Shown here one piece after another: positions 9,384-22,822 of a DNA stretch of 64,000 nt. The stretch comes from Sophora flavescens (lineage: Eukaryota; Streptophyta; Magnoliopsida; Fabales; Fabaceae): the NCBI GenBank assembly GCA_030762895.1, contig CM061063.1, positions 102,012,210-102,076,209 on the forward strand, written 5' to 3'. The translations under genes and the position numbers were made by a program. Below the pieces are notes generated by a model. That model was not told the DNA's origin, searched no databases, and saw only the letters and a list, made by a program, of their open reading frames with translations. Position 1 is the first letter of the stretch. Each line of letters begins with the position of its first letter.

Positions 9384-12151
9384 TTGCAGGTTTTGAAGAA
9401 GCATAAGAAGGCGATTGGGTGGACCTTGGCCGACATACCAGGTATTAGCCCATCCATGTGTATGCATAGGATTCTGTTGGAGGACGGGGCTAAAGCAGTT
9501 AGGCAGCCCCAAAGGCGGCTTAACCCCTTGATTGTTGATGTTGTGAAGAAGGAGGTAACAAAACTCTTGCATGCAGGTATCATATATCCCATCTCTGACA
9601 GTAATTGGGTGAGTCCAGTGCAAGTTGTACCTAAGAAATCTGGACTCACAATGGTAAAAAATGAAAACAATGAACTTGTTCCCACTAGAGTTCAGAATAG
9701 CTGGAGAGTTTGTATTGATTACAGGAGATTGAACCAGGGTACTAGAAAGGATCACTTCCCTTTGCCGTTCATCGATCAACACACTATTGTTTTCTTGATG
9801 GTTTTTCAGGTTACTTTCAGATCCACATTGCACCAGAGGATCAAGAAAAGACAACTTTTACATGCCCTTTCGACACATTTGCTTATAGGAGGATGCCATT
9901 TGGTCTTTGCAATGCTCCTGGCACATTCCAGAGATGCATGATTAGTATTTTTACTGAATATATTGAGAATTGCATGGAAGTGTTTATGGATGATTTTACT
10001 ATTTATGGTTCTTCATTTGATGCATTCTTGAATAGTTTGAATCTGGTTTTGGAGAGATGCATTGAAACTGACCTTGTTTTGAATTATGAAAAATGCCATT
10101 TTATGGTGGAACAGGGAATTGTTTTGGGGCATATTATTTCTGAAAAAGGTATTTCAGTAGATCCTGCTAAGATTGAGGTGATTTCTACACTGCCTTACCC
10201 ATCTTGCGTTCACGAGATTCGTTCTTTTCTTGGTCATGCAGGTTTTTACAGGCGCTTCATAAAGGATTTTAGCAAGATAGCTCTTCCTCTGTCAAACTTG
10301 TTGAAGAATGATGTCATTTTCAACTTTGATGACAACTGCAAAAAGGCGTTTGATTTCTTGAAGAAAGCTTTGACCTCTACTACCATCATCCAGCCTCCTG
10401 ACTGGACCCTCCCTTTTGAGATCATGTGTGATGCCTCTAACTATGTCGTGGGGGCGGTCCTTGCACAAAGGGTGGACAAGGCTGCCCATGTTATTTATTA
10501 TGCTTCTAGAACTTTAGATTATGCACAGGCTAATTACACTACTACTGAAAAGGAACTTCTAGCTATTGTTTTTGCTCTTGATAAATTCAGATCATATTTA
10601 CTAGGTTCCAAGGTTGTTGTTTTCACTGACCATGCAGCTTTAAAGTACTTGTTGAAGAAACCAGAAGCAAAACCAAGATTGATTCGGTGGATGTTGTTGC
10701 TCCAAGAGTTTAGTGTGGAGATTAAAGATAAAAGTGGAGCTGAGAATTTAGTGGTTGGTCACTTGAGCAGAATAGAGAGGGATGAAGATCCTTCTCCCAT
10801 TCAGGATGACTTTCCTGATGAGCAGCTTTTACAGTTACATGGGGTAACTCCTTGGTTTGTTGATATTGTTAATTATCTTGTTGCTGGTGTTTTTCCGACA
10901 GGTGCAACTAGGACACAAATTCACAAACTCAAGAGTGATGCCAAATATTATGTTTGGGATGATCCATATCTTTGGAAATTTGGTATTGATCAGGTAATTA
11001 GGAGATGTGTCCCCGACTATGAGATTGAATCTATTTTGCATCTTTCTCATGCTTCTCAAGTAGGGGGACATTTTGGACCACAAAGGACTGCAAGAAAGAT
11101 CCTAGATTCAGGTTTTTATTGGCCCGCTATTTTTAAATATGCTTATGAGATTTACCGCACTTGTAAAGAGTGTCAGATAGCAGGTACAGCCATCACTCGT
11201 AAGAGTGAAATGCCTCAGCAACCTATGCTTTTCTGTGAGGTGTTTGATGTGTGGGGTTTATGGGTCCTTTTCCTGCATCTTTTGGTTTTCTCTATATTTT
11301 ACTTGCTGTTGATTATGTTTCAAAGTGGGTGGAAGCTATCCCCACTAGGACTAATGATTCTAGAGTTGTTGCAGATTTTGTCAGGTCCAATGTTTTTTGC
11401 AGGTTCGGAATACCTCGTGCTATCATAAGTGACCAAGGCACTCATTTCTGTAACCGCACCATGGAAGCTTTACTCCGAAAGTATGGAGTTGTGCACAGGG
11501 TCTCCACTGCATATCATCCCCAAACTAATGGGCAGGCTGAGATCTCAAACAGAAATCAAACGGATCTTGGAGAAAGTGGTGCAACCAAATAGGAAGGACT
11601 AGAGCCGCCGTCTAGAAGACGCACTTTGGGCTCAAAGAACAGCTTTCAAGACACCAATAGGGATGTCTCCCTATAGACTTGTGTTCGGTAAGGCATGTCA
11701 TCTTCTTGTAGAAATTGAGCACCGTGCTTATTGGGCGGTCAAAAGTTGTAATTTGGAAATGCAAAAAGCAGGCATTGAAAGAAAACTCCAATTACAGCAG
11801 CTTGAAGAGCTTAGGTTAGAAGCCTATGAAAGCTCTCGAATTTATAAAGAGAAAATTAAGAACTTCCATGATAAGATGATTTCTAGGAAGGAATTCTCTG
11901 TGGGACAACAGGTTTTATTGTTTAACTCTCGCCTAAAAGTGATGACTGGGAAACTTCGATCCAGGTGGATTGACCCAATTATTGTTACTGATGTTTTCCC
12001 TCATGGTGCGATAGAAATAAAAAGTGCAGGTACCAACAAGGTTTTTAAAGTTAATGGGCAGCACTTGAAGCTATTCCATGAGAGCTCGGTGCCTGAAGAT
12101 GCAACCGTAGAAGAGCTTTCCTTGGAAGAGCCCACCTACACTACAACTTGA
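9384..12151 (+). pseudogene. Athila reverse transcriptase - RNase H - integrase (broken)
   Basis: 9384-9790 gives the RT fingers (PQRRLNP, CIDYRRLNQ). A shift, apparently with a small deletion near 9780, moves reading to the 9893 frame, which holds MPFGLCNAPGTFQRCM and the catalytic FMDD box (9983-9994). RNase H follows with CDASNYVVGAVL, TEKELLAIV and TDHAALKYL. Integrase has an H2C2-type finger (HLSHASQVGGHFG through CKEC) and, after another shift near 11240, the core with AVDYVSKWVEA and SDQGTHF. 11663-12151 is the C-terminal part. These enzymes copy RNA to DNA and insert it. The reading frame is broken at least three times, so this copy is not functional as written. Confidence 0.85.
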
Positions 12152-13525
12152 TCAGGGAGAACCTTCTTCTTTCTCTCACTCTTATTTTATATTTATGTTC
12201 TTTCATTGAGGACAATGTATGTCTTAAGTGTGGGGGAGGGAACCAATTGCTTTGTTTTTGTTTTGTTTTCCCTTGTTTGTGTTGCTTTGTTTGTTTTCAA
12301 AAATAAAAAAATGCATGTCTTTTTTTTCTTTGGTTTTTAGTTTACAATTGTGAGTAATTTCTATGTTCTATTGATTAAAGAATTATGGTGTGATATGATT
12401 GATTTTTTTTGTACATTCTTAGTTTATAGGTAGGACTAAAGACTAAATTGTACATCATTTGTGGTAAATCATTAACCCCTGTGAGATTTTGAGCCTTATA
12501 ATGGATAATACATAAAAAAAAATCCATCTATTTCTTTCTTGCGTGATTTCACTCATGTTTGAATAGTCTCTAGAACTTGAATTGACTCTTGTTGAAGCTG
12601 TTTGTTTATGTGTACACACTGATATGATAAAGGCATGTTGTTTTGTTTTATTTTTAGCCAGTTAGCCAAAAAGCCAACCCTGCAAATATTATCCCTTGTT
12701 TGGAAACCACTTTGAGCCTGTTTATCCCTTTTTTGTTTTAAACTCATTACAAGTCGATAAGCAAAAAACAATATTATCACCCTATTCAAAGGGTTGAAAG
12801 AGTCTTGTTTGGAGTTGTGTGGGGTTGAATAACATAGTTGTGATGTTTCAAAGGTTGGCATAAAAAGAAAAAAAAAAGAGAGAGGCGAAAAAGTGAAAAA
12901 TAAAAGGAGGAACACAATTCACATTACTGTTCCTTTTGAAAAAAAAAGGAATAAAAAGAGAAAGGAGAAGTGAAATAGTTGTAATGTCGATTGTTTGAAG
13001 GTGAATGAAATTGGATGCAGTTCAACTCCCGCAGCTCTTTCGATTTTCTTTTGACCCTTTGATTTTTAGCCTAGTACCCCTTAGGATTTATCGCACCCTT
13101 ACCTTGGCCAAGTTACAACCCAAATAAAAGTCCTTTTGATCTTTGTGTGCATGTATATCATTTGTGGATGTTAGAGTCTTTTCAAGCTTATGGTAGTACT
13201 CTCTTTCATGATGTGCTTTGAGTGTAAACAGTCTACCTAAACACTTGAGGGTTGAGTAAATTTTATCTTGTGAGGATCTTGTTGTTTATGATGTACTCTT
13301 TGGTAATATGTTTTTCCTATTTGCTTTGAATGTCACAAAAGAGTTGCTCATTAACGCCATATTCTTGAAGCTTAGACTTGGAACTTTTCTTGCACTTTGT
13401 ATCCTGAGAACCTTTGGAGGTGCATGCTCTATTTTGTTTTTTTTTTCTTTTCTTTTCTTTTGAAGTTTTTCTGTTTTGAATTTATAATTTTGCTCGGAGT
13501 GCAAAAGTTCAAGTGTGGGGAAATT
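12152..13525 (+). other. Athila 3' untranslated region with polypurine tracts
   Basis: About 1.4 kb without recognisable coding sequence on the plus strand. AAGTGTGGGGGAGG (about 12227-12240), preceded by CATTGAGGACAATG, is the conserved Athila motif behind integrase. A second tract, AAGTGTGGGGAAATTT (13510-13525), abuts the 3' LTR and is the likely plus-strand primer. Minus-strand open frames here have no family features. Confidence 0.7.
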
Positions 13526-14599
13526 TGATCAGTGCATTCGGATGCGCATTCTTCTACTATTGTACTTAGGCATTTCTCTACTTTGTTTTATTAATTTTAC
13601 TATTTTATTGTGTTTTTAGATTTAAGTTTATTTTTTCCTTTATTTTATTTCGTATTTTATTTTCAGCATTAACAGATATTTGATACATTTTCACTGTGCA
13701 GACCATAACTTGAGCTACGGGAATCAGATTGACGCGTTCTAATATGCGTTGGAAAGCTAAGAGAAAGAGATACAAGTTTTGTGTTGAAGTCAAAAGATGG
13801 TTCGGAGTGAAAAAGGGTCGAATAAATCAGTTTAGTTCCAGACTTAAGAAATAATTAGTTAGTGGGCCGGTTTTTATGTTTTCCGACCCGGTTTGGATTA
13901 GAACCCAATTCCATGTTATTTTAACCTAACTCAGCCGCTGCTACTGACACATTCACTATTCACGAAATATTTCAAAAGTTTTGTACGTTTGTAATGGAGA
14001 ACTAATCACCAGGGATTAATCTGCTGTAATCGGTTTCCACCGACACTTGAGGTTCTATAATTCTCAATCGAATTGCTTATCCCTTTCAATATTATGCTAT
14101 ATGTCTTGTTTGCTTTATTCAAGTTATATAGAATAAGTATTGATTAATTTCGATGATTATATGTTCCTTTACCTTGATCGTGTTTGCTTAATCCGCGTGT
14201 GTTTGATCGTGTTTGCTTAATTCACGATAGCTTTAATCCGTCTGCTTAATTCGGAAATTAGGAATATATATCTCGTAGTGTCAATTGCGCTTGTTTAATT
14301 GCTGCTATATTCGAAAAGGGATTAGAATCCGCTTAGGGCATGGGAATTATATGAATCAATGATAGTTGGGAAACCGAAACATTTGATTAATCGTTCTAGC
14401 TTATTGATAATCACTTATTTGCACTGTTTTCTTAATCGAATATTAAACCTACCCCCCCTCCCCCCCCCCCCCCCCAAATCGATTTGTAGGTTAACAATAA
14501 TCCAAGAGTCCTTGAGATACGATACTCGAGTTGTCGTTCCCTAACTACAGTTTTTTTCTTCTAATTACTCATTTTTGACCCGTGTGCGACAGCGGATCA
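13526..14599 (+). repeat. Athila 3' LTR (1074 bp)
   Basis: It runs from TGATCAGTGC to AGCGGATCA, followed by target duplication TGCAT (14600-14604). It contains a C-rich homopolymer run around 14452-14476. It is full length, unlike the 5' LTR, and differs from it at scattered positions in the shared part. Confidence 0.88.
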
Positions 14600-14604
14600 T
14601 GCAT

Positions 14605-15726
14605 CAATGTTGTATGTTTGGATCATGACTCACTTGTACGCTCGTGATAAAATTGATAGAACAGATGACCCGCTGAAAGGGTCACTCGCATGCAACTAAA
14701 GCCACATAAGCCATGCGAGTGGAAACAAGAGTTTGATCAGATCGACCCTCGGTCATTTAGTTGGATGTGTCCATGGTATAATGGAGATTCGGTTGTATTC
14801 AGCTGTGGAAGTCTGTCAAATGTCCCATTAATGGGTCCTAGAGGTTGTGTGTCATACTCACCAGCTTTGGTAATGCGTCAACTCAAGTGGACACAGGATG
14901 AACCCCCCAAAGAGCTGCTCGATGGGATATTCTTCCTATACCAAGAAGGTGAAGGCATCAAAAGTCAAACGATAGCAGTGAGGTCAGCATGGAATGATAT
15001 TCAAGTAAAGGGACCGGAGGAATTAGGGAGGCGAATCATAGCTCACACAAAAAGATATAAAGTATGGAGAAAGGCAAGAAGAGGTCTTCCTCCAAGACCT
15101 ACATCCCCTCTCCATAAAGAAAACAATACCCTAACCAAAGATCAAATGTTGAAAGAGATCGAAGTTTTAAAATCTCAAATGAGGATTTTTTATGAGAAAG
15201 ACCAAGCTGCCGAAGTAACCATTATCACACTCCAAGGACAAGTGCAAAAGCTGAGTTTACAAATTGAGCATTTGAAGAACGAGTGTGCTGATGCCCATGA
15301 AACCCCGAATCGGATGAAAGGGCAAGAAAAGACAAAGAAATAGAAATTCAGGAGCTGCTGGCAAAAATAGGATGTCAAAAGAAGATGCTTGTCAAGCTTC
15401 AAAAGAAGAAAAAAGAGCTTGAGACAAGTGTAGGGGATCACATTGAAACGATACATATACTAGAAAAGAGGGTTGAATCCCTGCAGGAATCCTTAGCCCA
15501 AACAGGTGTACTCGATCGAGGATGGAACGCAAAGCGAGCCAAGTATCGTGAGCTCTTGTGAAGCCAACATGAGAGAAGATTGGCTCGGAAACAAGGTAAA
15601 AGACTCGTGGGGTTGAAGCTCAACGTCACGCGAGAATGGGTAAAGGGATAGAAATTGGTGGTGAAAGATATAATGAATGAAAAGGAAACATGGAAGAGAA
15701 AATACGAGGACGTGATGGATGAGCTC
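14605..15726 (+). pseudogene. Ogre ORF1, middle part, copy left of the gap
   Basis: This continues ORF1 beyond the Athila insertion. 14690-15343 has the conserved block MCPWYNG, VPLMGPRGCVSYSPALVMRQ and QDEPPKELLDGIFFLYQEGEG, then a long charged, coiled-coil-like tail. It is nearly identical to 25272-26399. The last 230 bp before the gap carry many small differences from that copy (for example around 15507, 15530, 15555, 15585, 15607 and 15632), which break the frame; the other copy reads better. The sequence stops at the N run. Confidence 0.7.
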
Positions 15727-16226
15727 NNNNNNNNNNNNNNNNNNNNNNNNNNNNNNNNNNNNNNNNNNNNNNNNNNNNNNNNNNNNNNNNNNNNNNNNNN
15801 NNNNNNNNNNNNNNNNNNNNNNNNNNNNNNNNNNNNNNNNNNNNNNNNNNNNNNNNNNNNNNNNNNNNNNNNNNNNNNNNNNNNNNNNNNNNNNNNNNNN
15901 NNNNNNNNNNNNNNNNNNNNNNNNNNNNNNNNNNNNNNNNNNNNNNNNNNNNNNNNNNNNNNNNNNNNNNNNNNNNNNNNNNNNNNNNNNNNNNNNNNNN
16001 NNNNNNNNNNNNNNNNNNNNNNNNNNNNNNNNNNNNNNNNNNNNNNNNNNNNNNNNNNNNNNNNNNNNNNNNNNNNNNNNNNNNNNNNNNNNNNNNNNNN
16101 NNNNNNNNNNNNNNNNNNNNNNNNNNNNNNNNNNNNNNNNNNNNNNNNNNNNNNNNNNNNNNNNNNNNNNNNNNNNNNNNNNNNNNNNNNNNNNNNNNNN
16201 NNNNNNNNNNNNNNNNNNNNNNNNNN
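15727..16226. other. Assembly gap of exactly 500 N
   Basis: There are 500 consecutive Ns. The round number indicates a placeholder from scaffolding, not a measured distance. The sequences on the two sides overlap by about 10.2 kb elsewhere in the window. Confidence 0.98.
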
Positions 16227-17476
16227 ACTTAGGCATTTCTCTACTTTGTTTTATTAATTTTACTATTTTATTGTGTTTTTAGATTTAAGTTTATTTTTGC
16301 CTTTATTTTATTTTCAGCATTAGCAGATATTTGATACCTTTTCACTATGCAGACCATAACTTGAGCTACGGGAATTGGATTGATGCGTTCTAATATGCGT
16401 TGGAAAGATAAGAGAAAGAGATACAAGTTTTGTGTTGAAGTCAAAAGCTGGTTCGGAGTGAAAAAGGGTCGAATAAATCAGTTTATTTCCAGACTTAAGA
16501 AATAATTAGTTAGTGGGTCGGTTTTTATGTTTCAGGCCGGTTTGGATTAGAACCCAATTCCATGTTATTTTAACCTAACTCAGCCGCTGCTACTGAGACA
16601 TTCATTATTCAGGAAATATTTCAAAAGTTTTTGTACGTTTGTAATGGAGAACTAATCATCAGGGATTAATCTGCTGTAATCGGTTTCCGCCGACACTTGA
16701 GGTTCTATAATTCTTAATCGAATTGCTTATCCCTTTCAATATTATGCTATATGTCTTGTTTGCTTTATTCAAGTTATATAGAATAAGTATTGATTAATTT
16801 CGATGATTATATGTTCCTTTACCTTGATCGTGTTTGCTTAATCCGCATGTGTTTGATCGTGTTTGCTTAATTCACGATAGCTTTAATCAGTCTCGCTTAA
16901 TTGGAAATTAGGAATATATATCTCGTAGTGTCAATTGCGCTTGTTTAATTGCTGCTATATTCGAAAAGGTATTACGCCATTGTCGAGGACTCTTGTTGTT
17001 ATTAACAGATTTTATAGTATTAGGTGTTGCGTTCTTGACCGCTGGCCCCTCTGGCCCCGCTTAGCCCCCTTCATTCTTGCGACTGCGACGGACGTCAAAA
17101 TCGGTAAAACCCGGTTTTGGAAAATTGTGCGGAATCGAAATCCCTTTCGTTCCATCTTAGCGGAGAAAATTCTTGCGACCAAACGTCCCCTACTCTTGGA
17201 AAGAGTTATGGGCTCAACCATCAATTTCCCAAATTCATCATTTTTCTATTTTTTATGATTTTTTTACTGTTTTTGTAGTTTCAGAAAATTCCAAAAAAAA
17301 TCTCAAAATTCTTATTTGACTTAATTAGATCAAATTTCGTGTTTTTGTATTTTTTAATGTTATTTTAATCGCTTTGTGTTTCCATCTAATTTGCTGTTTA
17401 GGGACATTGTTGGCATTTTCGCATTTGTTGGTGCATTGCTGAATTAGTTCTGGCTACTAGGTCTGATTGTTCTGAA

Positions 17477-18670
17477 TTGTTTGATTTTGACCCTGAAGTT
17501 GAGAGAACCTTGTACACACGCCGTAGAGCAATTCAGGCTAGCACTAGTTCACCAACCATTAGTGATTCTGATTCTGAACTTGCTTTTGATAACATGACTG
17601 ATCAAAGAACACTAAGGCGACTTTCGCTCCGATGTTAATTACAATGGTTTATGTATTGAATATGTTGATGTCGTTGTTTCTTTTGAATTGAAATCTGGTT
17701 TAATACACTTGTTGCCAAGGTTTAGTGGTCTTGCAGGTGAGGATCCGCATAAGCATCTGAAAGAATTCTAGGTTGTTTGTTCTACACCTTTGAGACTGAA
17801 GGAATATGACAAGAACCATATCAAGTCAGAGCCTTCCCATTCTCACTTCAAGGTGTTGCAAAGGATTGGTTGTATTATCTTGAGCCGAATTCGTTTCAAC
17901 CTGGAATGATTTGAAGAAAGTCTTCCTAGAGAGATACTTTCCCGCCTCCGTAGCATCAATCGAGAAAAGAGATATGTGGTATTAGACAAGGCAATGAATC
18001 ATTGGCTAAAATCTTGGGAGAGATTTAAGAAGTTCTTGTCCGATTGTCCTCGTACTAGATTCCGAGCAACCTGCTTATTGAGTACTTTTATGAGGGATTG
18101 CTACCTATGGATAGAAACATTTTAGATCTTTGCTAGCGGGGAGCACTTGTTGATAAGACTCCAGGCTTTGCCAAGTCATTGATTGAGAACATGTCACTCA
18201 ACTCCCAACGGTTCACAACTAGAAACAGTGCAGCCGAAACAAAAGGTGTGAATGAGATCCATGTTTCTTCTTCCAACAAAGCCCTTGAAACCAGACTTGA
18301 TGAGCTTACTTCTTTAGTGAAACAGTTGGCAGTGGATACAGCTCCAACAGCAAGGTTGTGTGGTATTTGTACTTCTCCTGAGCACCTGACCGATACATGT
18401 CCCATTCTGAAAGATGAGTCGGTCACTGAGTTGCCTCAAGCATATGCAGCCAATCTTTACAATCAAGGTAGCAATCAGAACAGGTACAACATTCCTGACC
18501 TTTCCACTAATAAGTACCACCCCAGCTGGAGAAACCATCCAAACCTTCGGTATGGAAACTCATCCACACAACAACAACAACTGATGTTACCACTGACACC
18601 ACCACAGAACTCTCCCCAAGTAACCACCTTTGCACCTTCCGGACCTTCACTAGAGGACCTTGTCAAGTAA
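17477..18670 (+). pseudogene. Athila gag, right copy
   Basis: Same gene as 6803-8002. In this copy the first two thirds are shredded by small indels (around 17617, 17800, 17830, 17950, 18010 and 18050), and only 18179-18670 (zinc knuckle and tail) stays open. The left copy is open through most of these places, so the damage here is probably sequence error. Confidence 0.7.
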
Positions 18671-18884
18671 ATGGCTGTAAACAATCTCCAGTTTCAGCAA
18701 CAAACAGAATCTAGTATTCATATTTTGTAGACACAGATTGGACAGCTTGCCACTTCGATGAATGCCATGCAGCAAGCTCAAGGATCGAACCAACTACCTG
18801 CCCAAACAGTAGTGAATCCTAATGTCCCTAATCCTAATGCGAGTGCAATTTCTTTGAGATCCGGGAAGGTTGTAGAACCAGCCC

Positions 18885-19992
18885 TTGAAAAAAATAAAAA
18901 AAATTGTTGAGGTAGCACTTGAACCTTCTGTTGTTATTGAGGCTAAAAAAGAGTATGTGCCACCAATTCCCTTCCCACAAAGAGTACTGAAAAATAAAAA
19001 GATTGATGAGGAAGACAAAGAGAGAGAGATTCTGGATGTATTCAGAAAAGTGGCGATAAACATTCCGCTTCTTGATGTGATTAAGCGGTGTTAGAAATAC
19101 GCGAAGTTTCAAGAAAGATTTGTGCACACACAAGAGGAGGTTGAAGGGAAATGAGAGAGTCAATTTGGGACGAAATGTTTCAGCCCTCATCCAACCTAAA
19201 CCTGCACCAGAAAGGGTTACCATTTCAGCCCTCAATCAGGCAATGCCACAGAAATGCAAGGATCCGAGAACTTTTGCTATTCCATGTACCATTGGGGATA
19301 GTAAATTCTATAATTGCATGTTAGATTTAGGAGCTTCTATTAATGTTATGCCTACTTCTATTTTTAACAATCTTGATCTTGGTCCTTTGCAACATACATG
19401 TCTTACTATTCAGTTGGCAAACAGGACCAATGCTCGCCCCATTGGAGTAGTAGAAGATGTGCTTGTTCAAGTTAATGACCTGATTTTCCCTGCTGATTTT
19501 TACATTTTGGACATGGCAGGAGAAACGAATTCAAGCAGATCACCAATCATTCTGGGCAGACCGTTCATGAAAACGACGAAAATAAAAATTGATGTTGACG
19601 ATGGAACCATGTCCATGGAATTTGGTGACATTGTTGCAAAATTCAACATTTTCGATGCTATGAAACATCCCTTGGAAGACCATTCTATTTTTCAAATAGA
19701 GTTGCTTTCTGAAATTGTTGATGACACTTGTTATGATTTGGTTGCAGCTGTTGATTTTCCTTCTTTTTCTGGTTTTGATGATGTTTACTCATGTGCTGAT
19801 TGTACTAACACTAACCTTTGTGCTGTTTGTGCTGAGATTGATGCTGCCTTGCAGGGTGACAGTGTAAATGAAGCTGTTTATGCAGCTGAAGTTCTTGACA
19901 GCACGGCTGCCCCAAACATACCATCTATTGAGCAGTCACCCTCGTTAGAGCTTAAGTCACTTCCTGAAAATCTAAAATATGCTTATTTATAG
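18885..19992 (+). pseudogene. Athila aspartic protease region, right copy
   Basis: Same as 8215-9321. A small indel cluster at 19085-19115 breaks the linker. From 19120 to 19992 the frame is open through the LDLGASINVMP active-site block and the ILGRPFM motif, with CAG where the left copy has TAG (8566). Confidence 0.78.
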
Positions 19993-20054
19993 AGGAATGA
20001 AAAACTTCCGGTTATAATTTCTTCTAACCTTATTTTGACCAAGAAACTAAGCTC

Positions 20055-22822
20055 TTGCAGGTTTTGAAGAAGCATAAGAAGGCGATTGGGTGGACCTTGG
20101 CCGACATACCAGGTATTAGCCCATCCATGTGTATGCATAGGATTCTGTTGGAGGACGGGGCTAAAGCAGTTAGGCAGCCCCAAAGGCGGCTTAACCCCTT
20201 GATTGTTGATGTTGTGAAGAAGGAGGTAACAAAACTCTTGCATGCAGGTATCATATATCCCATCTCTGACAGTAATTGGGTGAGTCCAGTGCAAGTTGTA
20301 CCTAAGAAATCTGGACTCACAATGGTAAAAAATGAAAACAATGAACTTGTTCCCACTAGAGTTCAGAATAGCTGGAGAGTTTGTATTGATTACAGGAGAT
20401 TGAACCAGGGTACTAGAAAGGATCACTTCCCTTTGCCGTTCATCGATCAACACACTATTGTTTTCTTGATGGTTTTTCAGGTTACTTTCAGATCCACATT
20501 GCACCAGAGGATCAAGAAAAGACAACTTTTACATGCCCTTTCGACACATTTGCTTATAGGAGGATGCCATTTGGTCTTTGCAATGCTCCTGGCACATTCC
20601 AGAGATGCATGATTAGTATTTTTACTGAATATATTGAGAATTGCATGGAAGTGTTTATGGATGATTTTACTATTTATGGTTCTTCATTTGATGCATTCTT
20701 GAATAGTTTGAATCTGGTTTTGGAGAGATGCATTGAAACTGACCTTGTTTTGAATTATGAAAAATGCCATTTTATGGTGGAACAGGGAATTGTTTTGGGG
20801 CATATTATTTCGAAAAGGTATTTCAGTAGATCCTGCTAAGATTGAGGTGATTTCTACACTGCCTTACCCATCTTGCGTTCACGAGATTCGTTCTTTTCTT
20901 GGTCATGCAGGTTTTTACAGGCGCTTCATAAAGGATTTTAGCAAGATAGCTCTTCCTCTGTCAAACTTGTTGAAGAATGATGTCATTTTCAACTTTGATG
21001 ACAAGCGCAAAAGGCGTTTGATTTCTTGAAGAAAGCTTTGACCTCTACTACCATCATCCAGCCTCCTGACTGGACCCTCCCTTTTGAGATCATGTGTGAT
21101 GCCTCTAACTATGTCGTGGGGGCGGTCCTTGCACAAAGGGTGGACAAGGCTGCCCATGTTATTTATAATGCTTCTAGAACTTTAGATTATGCACAGGCTA
21201 ATTACACTACTACTGAAAAGGAACTTCTAGCTATTGTTTTTGCTCTTGATAAATTCAGATCATATTTACTAGGTTCCAAGGTTGTTGTTTTCACTGACCA
21301 TGCAGCTTTAAAGTACTTGTTGAAGAAACCAGAAGCAAAACCAAGATTGATTCGGTGGATGTTGTTGCTCCAAGAGTTTAGTGTGGAGATTAAAGATAAA
21401 AGTGGAGCTGAGAATTTAGTGGTTGGTCACTTGAGCAGAATAGAGAGGGATGAAGATCCTTCTCCCATTCAGGATGACTTTCCTGATGAGCAGCTTTTAC
21501 AGTTACATGGGGTAACTCCTTGGTTTGCTGATATTGTTAATTATCTTGTTGCTGGTGTTTTTCCGACAGGTGCAACTAGGACACAAATTCACAAACTGAA
21601 GAGTGATGCCAAATATTATGTTTGGGATGATCCATATCTTTGGAAATTTGGTATTGATCAGGTAATTAGGAGATGTGTCCCCGACTATGAGATTGAATCT
21701 ATTTTGCATCTTTCTCATGCTTCTCAAGTAGGGGGACATTTTGGACCACAAAGGACTGCAAGAAAGATCCTAGATTCAGGTTTTTATTGGCCCGCTATTT
21801 TTAAATATGCTTATGAGATTTACCGCACTTGTAAAGAGTGTCGGATAATAGAGTACTGACCATCACTCGTAAGAGTGAAATGCCTCAAAGAACCTATGCT
21901 TTTCTGTGAGGTGTTTGATGTGTGGGGTTTATGGGTCCTTTTCCTGCATCTTTTGGTTTTCTCTATATTTTACTTGCTGTTGATTATGTTTCAAAGTGGG
22001 TGGAAGCTATCCCCACTAGGACTAATGATTCTAGAGTTGTTGCAGATTTTGTCAGGTCCAATGTTTTTTGCAGGTTCGGAATACCTCGTGCTATCATAAG
22101 TGACCAAGGCACTCATTTCTGTAACCGCACCATGGAAGCTTTACTCCGAAAGTATGGAGTTGTGCACAGGGTCTCCACTGCATATCATCCCCAAACTAAT
22201 GGGCAGGCTGAGATCTCAAACAGAAATCAAACGGATCTTGGAGAAAGTGGTGCAACCAAATAGGAAGGACTAGAGCCGCCGTCTAGAAGACGCACTTTGG
22301 GCTCAAAGAACAGCTTTCAAGACACCAATAGGGATGTCTCCCTATAGACTTGTGTTCGGTAAGGCATGTCATCTTCTTGTAGAAATTGAGCACCGTGCTT
22401 ATTGGGCGGTCAAAAGTTGTAATTTGGAAATGCAAAAAGCAGGCATTGAAAGAAAACTCCAATTACAGCAGCTTGAAGAGCTTAGGTTAGAAGCCTATGA
22501 AAGCTCTCGAATTTATAAAGAGAAAATTAAGAACTTCCATGATAAGATGATTTCTAGGAAGGAATTCTCTGTGGGACAACAGGTTTTATTGTTTAACTCT
22601 CGCCTAAAAGTGATGACTGGGAAACTTCGATCCAGGTGGATTGACCCAATTATTGTTACTGATGTTTTCCCTCATGGTGCGATAGAAATAAAAAGTGCAG
22701 GTACCAACAAGGTTTTTAAAGTTAATGGGCAGCACTTGAAGCTATTCCATGAGAGCTCGGTGCCTGAAGATGCAACCGTAGAAGAGCTTTCCTTGGAAGA
22801 GCCCACCTACACTACAACTTGA
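20055..22822 (+). pseudogene. Athila RT - RNase H - integrase, right copy
   Basis: Same as 9384-12151, including the shared RT deletion/shift and the shared integrase shift. Extra 1-nt differences at about 20812 and 21005 and a cluster at 21842-21860 break the frame further. The FMDD catalytic box and integrase core residues are present as in the left copy. Confidence 0.8.

Larger units (their letters stand above)
5510..14599 (+). mobile_element. Athila-type Ty3/gypsy element, copy as written left of the gap
   Basis: It begins TGATCGGTGC and ends GCGGATCA, flanked by TGCAT (5505-5509 and 14600-14604), inside Ogre ORF1. Its order is truncated 5' LTR, primer-site remnant, gag, protease, RT, RNase H, integrase, untranslated stretch, polypurine tract, 3' LTR. 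The motif AAGTGTGGGGGAGG after integrase and a tRNA-Asp-like primer remnant are typical of Athila. No env-like frame is recognisable. All coding regions are broken by stops or shifts. A near-identical copy sits at 16227-25266, which I think is the same insertion assembled twice. Confidence 0.88.
5548..15726 (+). repeat. Left copy of a 10.2-kb near-identical duplication (probable contig-end overlap)
   Basis: The interval corresponds base for base, apart from small indels, to 16227-26399. It starts and ends inside features with no biological boundary: its left limit is simply where the sequence after the gap begins, and its right limit is the N gap. Both copies include the same Athila insertion, same target duplication, same 5'-LTR deletion and same flanking Ogre ORF1. 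Confidence 0.9.

Noticed and set aside
9312..9854. 180-codon minus-strand frame (also 19983-20525)
   Set aside because: It is antisense to the Athila RT, which has clear motifs; the minus frame has no recognisable domain.
12553..12915. 120-codon minus-strand frame in the Athila 3' region as an env-like or antisense gene
   Set aside because: It has no transmembrane or other env-like layout beyond a T-rich, Phe-rich start, and no family signature.
15493..16282. Open frames running through the N gap
   Set aside because: They consist mostly of unknown bases and are products of the gap.
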